Positions 26,913-34,535 of a stretch of DNA of 41,313 nt are shown here, piece by piece; the first letter of the stretch is position 1; every line of letters begins with the position of its first letter. The stretch is from the NCBI GenBank assembly GCA_021323265.1, contig JAJTCO010000034.1:1-41313 (forward strand), given 5' to 3'. This DNA comes from Pseudoduganella sp. (lineage in GTDB: Bacteria > Pseudomonadota > Gammaproteobacteria > Burkholderiales > Burkholderiaceae_D). The position numbers and the translations under genes are program-made. The notes beneath the pieces are model-generated. The model worked only from the letters and a program-made list of their open reading frames with translations, was not told the DNA's origin and did not search any database.

Positions 26913-27827
26913 ATGGCGGACTGGCTGACGCCGGCCGGGGAACCGGCGGTGCTTGTCACGGTCGCGCGCGCCGAAGGTTCGGTGCCGCGCGCGGCGGGCA
27001 CGCACATGCTGGTCACCGCCCACGGCCAGCAGGACACCATTGGCGGCGGCCACCTGGAACACCGGGCACTGGACATCGCGCGCGCCATGCTGGACGGCAC
27101 CCAGCCGCGGCTGGAACGCTTTCCGCTTGGCCCCAGCCTGGGCCAGTGCTGCGGCGGCGTGGTCTGGCTGCTGTTCGAGCCGGTGCGCGGCGCGCTGGAG
27201 GAAGTCATGGCGCAGCTGCGCCAGCGGCGCCAGGAAGACAGCGTGCGCGTCACGGCCATCGACGGCGAGGCGGAGTGCCGCCTGGACAGCGCGCCGGCGG
27301 CAGCCACCCATATCCACACGGACGCCGGCGGCAGGCGCTGGCTGCTCGATCCGGTGCGCGCGCCGCGTGCCCACCTGGTGCTGTTCGGTGCGGGCCACGT
27401 CGGCGCCGCCATCGTGCGCGCGCTGGCCGAGTTGCCCTGCAGCGTCACCTGGGTCGACGAGCGCGACGCCATGTTCCCGGCGCAGCTGCCGGACAACGTC
27501 ACCGTGGAGGCGACCGACACGCCGCTAGCGTGCGTGGCCGAGGCGCCCGACCATGCCAGCTACCTGGTCATGACCCACAGCCATGCGCTGGACCAGCAGC
27601 TGTGCGAAGCGATCCTGTCGCGCGACAAGGTCGGCTGGTTCGGCCTGATCGGATCCAAGACCAAGCGTGCACAGTTCACCAGCCGCCTGGAAGCCAAAGG
27701 CCTGAACGCCGCCAGCATGGTATGCCCGGTCGGGCTGCCGGGTATCATCGACAAGGCGCCGGCCGTGATTGCGGCATCGGTCGCCGCACAATTACTGATG
27801 GTCTGGGAATCCCAGGCGAGAGATTAA
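26913..27827 (+). CDS. xdhC: Xanthine dehydrogenase accessory protein XdhC
   Basis: XdhC binds molybdenum cofactor, promotes its sulfuration and inserts it into XdhB. The 304-residue product has the N-terminal XdhC/CoxI domain with RAEGSVPRAAGTHMLV, DTIGGGHLEHRAL and the LGPSLGQCCGGVVWLLFEP cysteine pair. A C-terminal Rossmann fold follows, with HLVLFGAGHVGAAIVRAL (about residues 150-167) and the closing GLIGSKTKRAQF and VCPVGLPGI segments. It starts 1 nt after xdhB and ends 2 nt before guaD, pointing to one operon. Confidence 0.94.
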   Translation: MADWLTPAGEPAVLVTVARAEGSVPRAAGTHMLVTAHGQQDTIGGGHLEHRALDIARAMLDGTQPRLERFPLGPSLGQCCGGVVWLLFEPVRGALEEVMAQLRQRRQEDSVRVTAIDGEAECRLDSAPAAATHIHTDAGGRRWLLDPVRAPRAHLVLFGAGHVGAAIVRALAELPCSVTWVDERDAMFPAQLPDNVTVEATDTPLACVAEAPDHASYLVMTHSHALDQQLCEAILSRDKVGWFGLIGSKTKRAQFTSRLEAKGLNAASMVCPVGLPGIIDKAPAVIAASVAAQLLMVWESQARD

Positions 27828-27829
27828 GC

Positions 27830-29137
27830 ATGAGCAAAAACACCCGCGTGCAAGCCTACCGAGCCGGCTTGCTGTATTTTCACGCCGATCCGGCATTCGT
27901 CGAGCGCGCCCACGCCTGGCACGAGGATGGCCTGCTGCTGGTCGAAGAGGGCAAGGTGCTGGCGGCCGGCGACTACGCCACGCTGGCCGGCACGCTGCCG
28001 CCCGGCACCGCCGTGACCGACTACCGCGGCAAGATCATCATGCCCGGCTTCATCGACGCCCACGTGCACTACCCGCAGACCGACATGATCGCGTCGCCGG
28101 CGCCGGGCTTGCTGCCGTGGCTGGAACAGTACACCTTCCCCACCGAGCGCCGCTTCGCCGATCCCGCGCACGGCGCGCAGGTGGCCGAGTTCTTCCTGGA
28201 CGAACTGCTGCGCAACGGCACCACCACCGCCATGGTGTACTGCACCGTGCACCCGCAGTCGGTGGACGCCTTCTTCACGGCCAGCGCAGCGCGCGGCCTG
28301 CGCATGATCGCCGGCAAGGTCATGATGGACCGTCATTGCCCGGACTTCCTGTGCGACACCGCCGAGCGCGGCGCCGAGGAAAGCGAAGCCCTGATCCAGC
28401 GCTGGCACAACAAGGGGCGCTCCCTGTACGCCATCACGCCGCGCTTCGCGCCGACCTCGACCGAGGCGCAGCTGCAGCTGGCCGGCGAACTGGCGCGCAA
28501 GTACCCGGACACCTTCCTGCAGACGCACGTCTCGGAAAACAAGGAGGAGTGCGCCTGGGTCCAGCAACTGTTCCCGCAGGCGCGCAGCTATCTCGATGTC
28601 TACGACCGCTACGGCATGCTGCGCCCGCGCGCGGTGTACGGCCACTGCATCTGGCTGGATGCCGGCGACCGTGCGCGCATGGCGGAGAGCCGCGCGGCGG
28701 CAGCCGTGTGCCCCACCTCCAACCTCTTCCTTGGCTCGGGCTTGTTCGATTTCGAGCAGGCCGACAAGGCGGGCATGCTGCTGTCGCTGGCCACCGACGT
28801 CGGCGGCGGCACTTCCTTCAGCATGTTGCAAACCATGAATGAAGCCTATAAAGTAGCGCGCTTGAAGGGCAGCTACCTGCCTGCCATGCGCATGTTCTAC
28901 CTGGCCACGCTGGGCGCTGCGCGCAGCCTGCACCTGGAAGACACGATTGGCAGCTTTGCCGCCGGCCGCGAGGCGGATTTTATCGTGGTCGACCCGCGGG
29001 CGACGCCACTGCTGGCGCGCCGCAGCGCCCATGCCGACAGCCTGGAGGAGCAGCTGTTCGCCCTGGCGCTATTGGGGGACGACCGCGTCATCGCGGCAAC
29101 GTATTCGGCAGGGCGGCTGGTTCACCAAGCAAACTAA
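27830..29137 (+). CDS. guaD: Guanine deaminase
   Basis: Guanine deaminase converts guanine to xanthine, feeding the adjacent xanthine dehydrogenase. The 435-residue amidohydrolase has the zinc-binding GFIDAHVHYPQTDMIAS near the N-terminus, the guanine deaminase-type LPWLEQYTFPTE block, QTHVSENKEE, the YGHCIWLD His, and the ATDVGGGTSFSML aspartate region. These match GuaD rather than a general cytosine or chlorohydrolase member. The ATG at 27830 follows the xdhC stop by 2 nt. It lacks a signal peptide, so it acts in the cytoplasm. It is followed 11 nt later by an exported deaminase. Confidence 0.95.
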   Translation: MSKNTRVQAYRAGLLYFHADPAFVERAHAWHEDGLLLVEEGKVLAAGDYATLAGTLPPGTAVTDYRGKIIMPGFIDAHVHYPQTDMIASPAPGLLPWLEQYTFPTERRFADPAHGAQVAEFFLDELLRNGTTTAMVYCTVHPQSVDAFFTASAARGLRMIAGKVMMDRHCPDFLCDTAERGAEESEALIQRWHNKGRSLYAITPRFAPTSTEAQLQLAGELARKYPDTFLQTHVSENKEECAWVQQLFPQARSYLDVYDRYGMLRPRAVYGHCIWLDAGDRARMAESRAAAAVCPTSNLFLGSGLFDFEQADKAGMLLSLATDVGGGTSFSMLQTMNEAYKVARLKGSYLPAMRMFYLATLGAARSLHLEDTIGSFAAGREADFIVVDPRATPLLARRSAHADSLEEQLFALALLGDDRVIAATYSAGRLVHQAN

Positions 29138-29148
29138 CGAAAGAAGCC

Positions 29149-30567
29149 ATGCACAAGTCCATGACCAGCCTGCTGATCGCCGCCGCGATTGGCGCCGCCA
29201 GCGCCGCGCCGGGCGCCTACGCCGCATCGAACGCCGACGTCACCGCCCGCCACTTCGCCTCGCTGGTGTCCGGTCCGGCGCCGAAAACGGCCGAGCTGGC
29301 CATGTTCTTCAACACTATGCCCAAGGGCGCCGACCTGCACCACCATTACTCCGGCTCCATCTACGCCGAGCAATACCTGGAGTGGGTCGACAAGCTTGGT
29401 TACTGCATCGACAAGACCACCTGGAGCGTGCAGACCGACAAGGCGGCCGACCGCAAGAACTGCGCCACGGTGGCCGAGCTGGAAAAGGACCCCCTGGCCT
29501 ACCGCTCCGTGCTGCACAAGTGGTCCACCATGGACTTCTACAACCACACGGAACACCAGCTGGCGCCCGACCTGGCCTTTTTCACCACCTTCCTGCGTTT
29601 TGACGGCGTCGCCTCGACCAACGGCAATGACGGCCAGCAGCGCCTGAAGGCGCGTGCCATCGCCGAAAACGTCAGCTATATCGAGACCGTGTTCGAGATT
29701 GCGCCGATCACCTTCGACGCCGAGTTCGACGGCAAGCTGACCGACGAGGCGGCCTTCGCCGCCTACCTGGCCAAGCTGGAAGCGAGCCCGGCGTTCAACA
29801 AGGGCATCGCCGACTACAGCGCCTATGTCGACAGCAGCAGCGCCGGCATCGACGATGAGCACTTCACCATGCGCTACCAGCCGTTCGTGCTGCGCTTCCT
29901 GTCGCCTTCCATCGTGTTCTCGCAGATGGCCGCCGGCTTCAAGATCGCCAGCCAGAACCCGAAAGTGGTGTCGGTGAATATTGTTGGCGCAGAGCACTAT
30001 CCCGTGTCGATGCGCGACTACAAGCTGCATATGCGCATGTTCAAGTTCCTGAGCGCCAAGTACCCGGGCGTCCAGCTGGCGCTGCATGCGGGCGAACTGG
30101 CCCTGGGCCAGGTGCCGCCGGAAGGGTTGAAGTTCCACATCGCCGACGCGATCGACATCGCCGGCGCCAAGCGCATCGGACATGGCATGGACATTGCCCA
30201 CGAAAGCCAGCCGCACGCCCTCCTGAAAAAGATGCGCGAGAAAAATATTCCGGTGGAAGTGAATTTGACCAGCAACGAATTCATCCTCGGCGTGAAGGGC
30301 GAGGCGCATCCGGTCAACATCTACCGCAAGTATGGCGTGCCGTTCGTGCTCTCGAGCGACGACACGGGCGTGAGCCGCAACACCCTGTCCAACGAATACG
30401 TGCTGTTCGCCAGCCGTTACAAAACCAACTATGCGGAAGTGAAAAAGCTGTCATATGACAGCATCCGCTACGCCTTCCTCCGTGACAGCGACAAACAGCG
30501 CCTGCTGAAACAATTGGACGCCCGTTTCGCCAAGTTCGAGGCGGACGTGGCAGCTTCGCTGAAGTAA
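29149..30567 (+). CDS. Exported adenosine deaminase-like protein (ADGF-type)
   Basis: This is a 472-residue metal-dependent deaminase with an N-terminal signal peptide (MHKSMTSLLIAAAIGAASAAPGAYA, cleavage before ASNAD). It is thus predicted periplasmic or secreted, unlike ordinary cytoplasmic Add. Adenosine deaminase motifs are in order: KGADLHHHYSGS (HxH metal ligands, H64 and H66), LALHAGEL (catalytic HAGE-type), the GHGMDIAH block and SSDDTGVSRN (terminal metal-site aspartates). The extra length and secretion resemble eukaryotic ADGF/CECR1 proteins. The probable reaction is adenosine to inosine outside the cytoplasm. It is the last gene of the puuE-xdh-guaD run and ends before a hairpin. 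The exact substrate is unproven. Confidence 0.88.
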   Translation: MHKSMTSLLIAAAIGAASAAPGAYAASNADVTARHFASLVSGPAPKTAELAMFFNTMPKGADLHHHYSGSIYAEQYLEWVDKLGYCIDKTTWSVQTDKAADRKNCATVAELEKDPLAYRSVLHKWSTMDFYNHTEHQLAPDLAFFTTFLRFDGVASTNGNDGQQRLKARAIAENVSYIETVFEIAPITFDAEFDGKLTDEAAFAAYLAKLEASPAFNKGIADYSAYVDSSSAGIDDEHFTMRYQPFVLRFLSPSIVFSQMAAGFKIASQNPKVVSVNIVGAEHYPVSMRDYKLHMRMFKFLSAKYPGVQLALHAGELALGQVPPEGLKFHIADAIDIAGAKRIGHGMDIAHESQPHALLKKMREKNIPVEVNLTSNEFILGVKGEAHPVNIYRKYGVPFVLSSDDTGVSRNTLSNEYVLFASRYKTNYAEVKKLSYDSIRYAFLRDSDKQRLLKQLDARFAKFEADVAASLK

Positions 30568-30580
30568 GCGACTCTTTAGC

Positions 30581-30610
30581 CGCACTTGTGGTCCTTTCGC
30601 CACAAGTGCG
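30581..30610 (+). terminator. Terminator-like hairpin after the ADGF-type gene
   Basis: The 11-bp perfect stem CGCACTTGTGG (30581-30591) pairs with CCACAAGTGCG (30600-30610) around an 8-nt loop, 13 nt after the stop codon. Only a weak AATTTG follows rather than a clear T-run, so termination may be partial. Confidence 0.55.
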
Positions 30611-30842
30611 CGCGCCAATTTGTAAATCCCCAAGCTTGCAAATCCCTCCAAGGCTTGCCAATTCTTTATAATGCCGCCTTAACGCTCCCAGTAATTACAG
30701 AAAAACGTATAACGATATGCAATTTATTTGCCGTGCGTATAAATACGTAAAGGAAAATGAATTTGTGTTCACTGCGCCCTTTCAGGCATAGTTGACGGAA
30801 AGATACGTCCACTGCATCTGGGAAGTCCCAGTCGTCACCGAA

Positions 30843-30887
30843 TTGTCACAAAGCTGTCGCACCCTTGTCATCAAGGGTGCCTAGAAT
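30843..30887 (+). promoter_or_regulatory. PhoB-box-like triple direct repeat and -10 box
   Basis: Three 11-bp units follow one another: TTGTCACAAAG (30843-30853), CTGTCGCACCC (30854-30864) and TTGTCATCAAG (30865-30875). Units 1-2 match the Pho-box consensus CTGTCATAAATCTGTCAC at 14 of 18 positions. The seventh base of unit 3 is exactly 10 nt from a TAGAAT -10 hexamer (30882-30887), the spacing usual for PhoB-activated promoters. A 9-bp palindrome GCACCCTTG-tcat-CAAGGGTGC overlaps units 2-3 and could alternatively be a repressor operator. The likely target is the TonB-dependent receptor at 30997. Confidence 0.6.
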
Positions 30888-30996
30888 CGCTGGGCGGCTA
30901 CTATTTTTGCAACATTAGTAAAAAGCGCAAATGCGGCAACAGAAGCAGCAAATTGCCGACATTTACCAATATTTTGTTCTCTTTTGGGGTATATCA

Positions 30997-33900
30997 ATGA
31001 TGAATCATAAACGGCTTCGGCTGACGCAAATCGCGTTGAGCCTGTCCATTGCTCTGGCTGGCGCTCCGGCACTGGCGCAGAACACCACTTCCGCGATCGG
31101 CGGCCGCATTTCTGCGTCCGACGGCAAGCCGGCAGCTGGCGCCACCGTGCACGTGCTGCACGTGGAATCGGGCTCGGTCAGCACCGTCACCACCGATGCC
31201 GAAGGCCGTTATGTAGCCCGTGGCCTGCGTGCCGGTGGCCCATACACCATTACCATCACCAAGAACGGCATTTCCGAAAAGCGCGAGAACGTCTTCGTTG
31301 AAGTGGCGGAAACCGCCGCCGTGGACGCCACCATCGGCCAGGCAATGCAGACCGTGACCATCGCCGGTTCCAGCGCCGCCCGCAGCGAGCGTTTCTCCAA
31401 GACCACCATGGGTGCCGGCTCCAGCATTTCCTCGGCAGAACTGGCAATCCAGGGTTCGATCCAGCGTAACCTGCAAGACTACGCCCGTATCGACCCGCGC
31501 GTATCGCAGACCGACAAGGAGCGCGGCGAGCTGTCCATCGCCGGCCAGAACTCGCGTTTCAACTCCATGACCATCGACGGCGTGGCAGTGAACGATACCT
31601 TCGGCCTGGAAGCCAACGGTTCCCCTATGTCCAAGCAACCGATCTCGATCGAGGCGATCCAGTCGGTGCAGGTGAACGTGGCCAACTACGACGTGACCCA
31701 GAAGGGCTACACCGGCGGCAACATCAACGCCGTGACGAAGTCCGGCACCAACGCCATCAAGGGCTCGGTGTACTACGTCTTCCAGAACGACAAGATGATC
31801 GGCGACCGCTACAACCCGACCAACGGCACCTACGTTGCTCCGGCCAAAGCGAAGAACACCACCAAGGGCGCCAGCATCGGCGCGCCGCTGATCAAGGACA
31901 AGCTGTTCATTTTCGCCAACTACGAGAAGACCGAATCGCCATCCAAGAACACGATGCCATCCGGCCCGATCGGTTCCAGCCTGACCAACGTCGGCGTGAC
32001 CGATGCGCAGATCAAGTCCGTCGTTGATGCCGCCAAATCCGTGTACGGCATCGACGCCGGCGCGGTCGGTTCGACCGGCGCCCTGGCGCTGGACGTGACC
32101 GACAAGCTGCTCAAGCTGGACTGGAACATCAACGATGACCACCGCGCGATGGTGCGCTGGTCGAAGACCGAAGAAACCAACCCGTTCTTCCCGGGTTCGG
32201 GCACTTCCACGCTGTCCCTGAGCAGCTACTGGTACGCCCAGGTCAAGTCGCTGGAGACCAAGGTGGCCCAGCTGACGTCCGACTGGACCTCGAACTTCTC
32301 GACCGAGCTGAAATTCTCTGACCGCGACTACAAGTCCGTGCCGGAGCTGAACTCCGTCCTGCCGTCGATCCGCCTGAACTTCGGCGGTCCGCTGCCAGCC
32401 GGCGCCGGCACCGGTGTGTCGGCCAACGAGCGCGGCGTGTTCTTCGGTACCGAATCGAGCCGCCACCGCAACGTGCTGGGCACCCGTACCAAGGACATCT
32501 ACGCTGGCGCCAACTGGTCGCTGGGCGCGCACGAAGTCAAGTTCGGCGCTGACCTGAACAGCAACAAGGTGACGAACGCGTTCCTGCAGAACGTGAACGG
32601 CGCCTACACCTTCGGCTGCCTGCCGAACGTGCCATACGCTTCGCTGGGCGGCAGGACCCTCGCTTGCGATTCCAAGGTCAACACCAACGCCGAATTCGAA
32701 GCTGCCGTGCTGGAAAACTTCCGCAACGGCCGTCCGCTGAACTATACCGTGCAAGCCGCACTGCCAGGCCACAGCCTGAACGAGGCTGTTGCCAACTTCA
32801 CGGCCAAGGACTACGGTCTGTTCGTGCAGGATACCTGGAGCATCAACGACCGCCTGACCGTGATCGCCGGTCTGCGCGTGGATGCGATGGACATCGGCGA
32901 GCGCCCATCCGTGAACGCTGCCCTGGCAGCCGCTCCGGGCGCCATCGTCAATGGCCGCGCCACCGGCGGCTTCGGTCTGGATAACACCCACACCTTCGAC
33001 GGCCAGAAACTGTGGCAGCCGCGCTTCGGCTTCAACTACAAGCTGCCTGGCGTGAGCGACCGTCCGACCCAGCTGCGCGGCGGCTTCGGTCTGTTCCAAG
33101 GTTCGGCGCTGGGCGTCTGGATGGGTAACCCATTCCAGAACAGCGGCGTGGCTACCCGTACCCTGACCTGCTCCAACACCAGCACGCCTGCTTGCCCATC
33201 CGGCATCTTCCAGCCGAATCCGGCGAACCAGGTGACCTCGCTGCCAGGCGCTGTGCCGGCGCAAGCGGTGGACCTGCTGGCCGGCGGCCTGAAGCAGCCA
33301 TCGGTATGGAAAGCCAACCTGGCCTTCGACACCGAACTGCCATGGTACGGCATGGTGTTCTCCACCGAACTGTTGAAGATCAAGGCTAACCAGGCGGCGT
33401 ACTACCGCAACGAAAACCTGGGCGCACCAACCCGCACCGGTTCCGATGGCCGTGCCATGTTCTGGACCACCCAGGGCTACAACACGGACTGCTTCAACGC
33501 CTCCACCGGCGCCTCGGTCAACACCGGCACCGCCTGCGCGGGCCTGCGTAACCGCGCTGGCAGCAATGCTTCCTTCCTGACCGTGTACAGCGCAGTCAAC
33601 ACCAAGCAGGGCTACAGCAACCTGGCCACCATGAGCCTGAGCCGTCCGCTGATGAGCGGCTTCGGCTGGTCGGTGTCCTACACCTACACCGATTCGAAGG
33701 AAGTGTCGCCGCTGACCTCCTCGACCTCCGGCTCGAACTGGTACGCACGCGCCGTGCTGCACCCGAACGAGGAAGTGCTGGCGAACTCCAGCTACCTGGT
33801 GAAGGACCGTATCGCTGCGATGGTTAACTTCCGCAAGGCGTTCTTCGGCAACTACCGCACCTCGGTTGGCCTGTTCTACGAAGGCCGCACCGGCAAGCCA

Positions 33901-34443
33901 TACAGCTGGACCTTCCAGAACGACATGAACGGCGACGGCGTCATCGGCAACGACCTGATGTACATCCCATCCCGTCCGGGTTCCGGCGAAGTCATCTTCA
34001 AAGGCGACAGCGCGACCAGCCGTGTCAACGAAGACAAGTTCTGGAGCATCGTGGAAGGCAGCCGCGCCCTGCGCAACGCCAAGGGCGGCACCGTGGCGCG
34101 CAACTCCTCGTTCGCACCATGGACCAACAGCTTCGACATGCGCATCTCGCAAGAGCTGCCGAGCCTGTTCTCTGGCCACAAGGCGAGCTTCACGTTCGAC
34201 ATCTTCAACCTGGGCAACCTGTTGAACAAGCGTTGGGGCCGTGTGTACGACATCGGCTTCCAGGGCAGCAGCACGTCCGGCCTGGGCGGCGCGAATGCAC
34301 GCAGCTTCGTGGACTATGCCGGCATGGACGCCAGCGGCAAGTACATCTACCGCGTGCGCGACAACCTGGAGAACTTCAACCTGAAGACCGACGCCAACGT
34401 GTCCCAGTGGGCGCTGCAGGCTACCTTCAAGTACGAGTTCTGA
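30997..34443 (+). CDS. Large TonB-dependent receptor with carboxypeptidase-regulatory-like domain (Oar-like)
   Basis: This is a 1148-residue outer-membrane receptor. It has a signal peptide (MMNHKRLRLTQIALSLSIALAGAPALA, cleaved before QNTT), a carboxypeptidase-D regulatory-like domain (about 28-105, SDGKPAAGATVHVLHVES...) and a plug domain (about 130-260, NSMTIDGVAVNDTFGL and GYTGGNINAVTKSG). A long beta-barrel ends in a terminal phenylalanine (QATFKYEF). It is longer than classical siderophore receptors and is closest to Oar-type receptors. Codon choice is unlike its neighbours, with more CCA, CGT and GGT, which suggests strong expression. The start at 30997 is picked for its signal peptide and GGGG site; an in-frame ATG at 30931 would give an overlong N-terminus. 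It lies downstream of a PhoB-like promoter and ahead of nuclease genes, so phosphorus-rich polymer or nucleotide uptake is plausible but unproven. Confidence 0.9.
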   Translation: MMNHKRLRLTQIALSLSIALAGAPALAQNTTSAIGGRISASDGKPAAGATVHVLHVESGSVSTVTTDAEGRYVARGLRAGGPYTITITKNGISEKRENVFVEVAETAAVDATIGQAMQTVTIAGSSAARSERFSKTTMGAGSSISSAELAIQGSIQRNLQDYARIDPRVSQTDKERGELSIAGQNSRFNSMTIDGVAVNDTFGLEANGSPMSKQPISIEAIQSVQVNVANYDVTQKGYTGGNINAVTKSGTNAIKGSVYYVFQNDKMIGDRYNPTNGTYVAPAKAKNTTKGASIGAPLIKDKLFIFANYEKTESPSKNTMPSGPIGSSLTNVGVTDAQIKSVVDAAKSVYGIDAGAVGSTGALALDVTDKLLKLDWNINDDHRAMVRWSKTEETNPFFPGSGTSTLSLSSYWYAQVKSLETKVAQLTSDWTSNFSTELKFSDRDYKSVPELNSVLPSIRLNFGGPLPAGAGTGVSANERGVFFGTESSRHRNVLGTRTKDIYAGANWSLGAHEVKFGADLNSNKVTNAFLQNVNGAYTFGCLPNVPYASLGGRTLACDSKVNTNAEFEAAVLENFRNGRPLNYTVQAALPGHSLNEAVANFTAKDYGLFVQDTWSINDRLTVIAGLRVDAMDIGERPSVNAALAAAPGAIVNGRATGGFGLDNTHTFDGQKLWQPRFGFNYKLPGVSDRPTQLRGGFGLFQGSALGVWMGNPFQNSGVATRTLTCSNTSTPACPSGIFQPNPANQVTSLPGAVPAQAVDLLAGGLKQPSVWKANLAFDTELPWYGMVFSTELLKIKANQAAYYRNENLGAPTRTGSDGRAMFWTTQGYNTDCFNASTGASVNTGTACAGLRNRAGSNASFLTVYSAVNTKQGYSNLATMSLSRPLMSGFGWSVSYTYTDSKEVSPLTSSTSGSNWYARAVLHPNEEVLANSSYLVKDRIAAMVNFRKAFFGNYRTSVGLFYEGRTGKPYSWTFQNDMNGDGVIGNDLMYIPSRPGSGEVIFKGDSATSRVNEDKFWSIVEGSRALRNAKGGTVARNSSFAPWTNSFDMRISQELPSLFSGHKASFTFDIFNLGNLLNKRWGRVYDIGFQGSSTSGLGGANARSFVDYAGMDASGKYIYRVRDNLENFNLKTDANVSQWALQATFKYEF

Positions 34444-34470
34444 TCCGCTCTGCTGATGTAGTTTGATACA

Positions 34471-34497
34471 AAAGGCCGGTGGAAACACCGGCCTTTT
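34471..34497 (+). terminator. Intrinsic terminator after the TonB receptor
   Basis: An 11-bp perfect stem (AAAGGCCGGTG at 34471-34481, GAAA loop, CACCGGCCTTT at 34486-34496) runs directly into a T-run. It lies 27 nt after the receptor stop and 38 nt before the nucleotidase start, so the downstream genes need read-through or their own promoter; the 34498-34535 space is short. Confidence 0.9.
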
Positions 34498-34535
34498 CCT
34501 TTGTAGAATAGCTTCTTTTAATGCCGGGCCTTTTC

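Larger units (their letters stand above)
30568..30996. other. 429-bp intergenic region before the TonB receptor: terminator and promoter region
   Basis: No convincing gene is present. From left to right it holds a hairpin after the deaminase (30581-30610), an isolated TATAAT at 30667-30672 without a well-spaced -35 box, and a small palindrome CGTAT-AA-ATACG (30736-30747). It also has a CTGGGA-AG-TCCCAG palindrome (30818-30831), then three 11-bp repeats and a -10-like box (30843-30887), and a roughly 100-nt leader with a GGGG ribosome site near 30985. It is more AT-rich than the surrounding coding DNA. Confidence 0.75.

Noticed and set aside
30667..30672. Sigma-70 promoter with perfect TATAAT upstream of the TonB receptor
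   Set aside because: No -35 hexamer at 16-18 bp; the Pho-like arrangement nearer the gene is better supported.
30994..34488. Minus-strand open frame of about 1164 codons opposite the TonB receptor
   Set aside because: It is the same antisense effect of biased codons; no ribosome site, signal or domain, and the plus-strand receptor explains the DNA fully.
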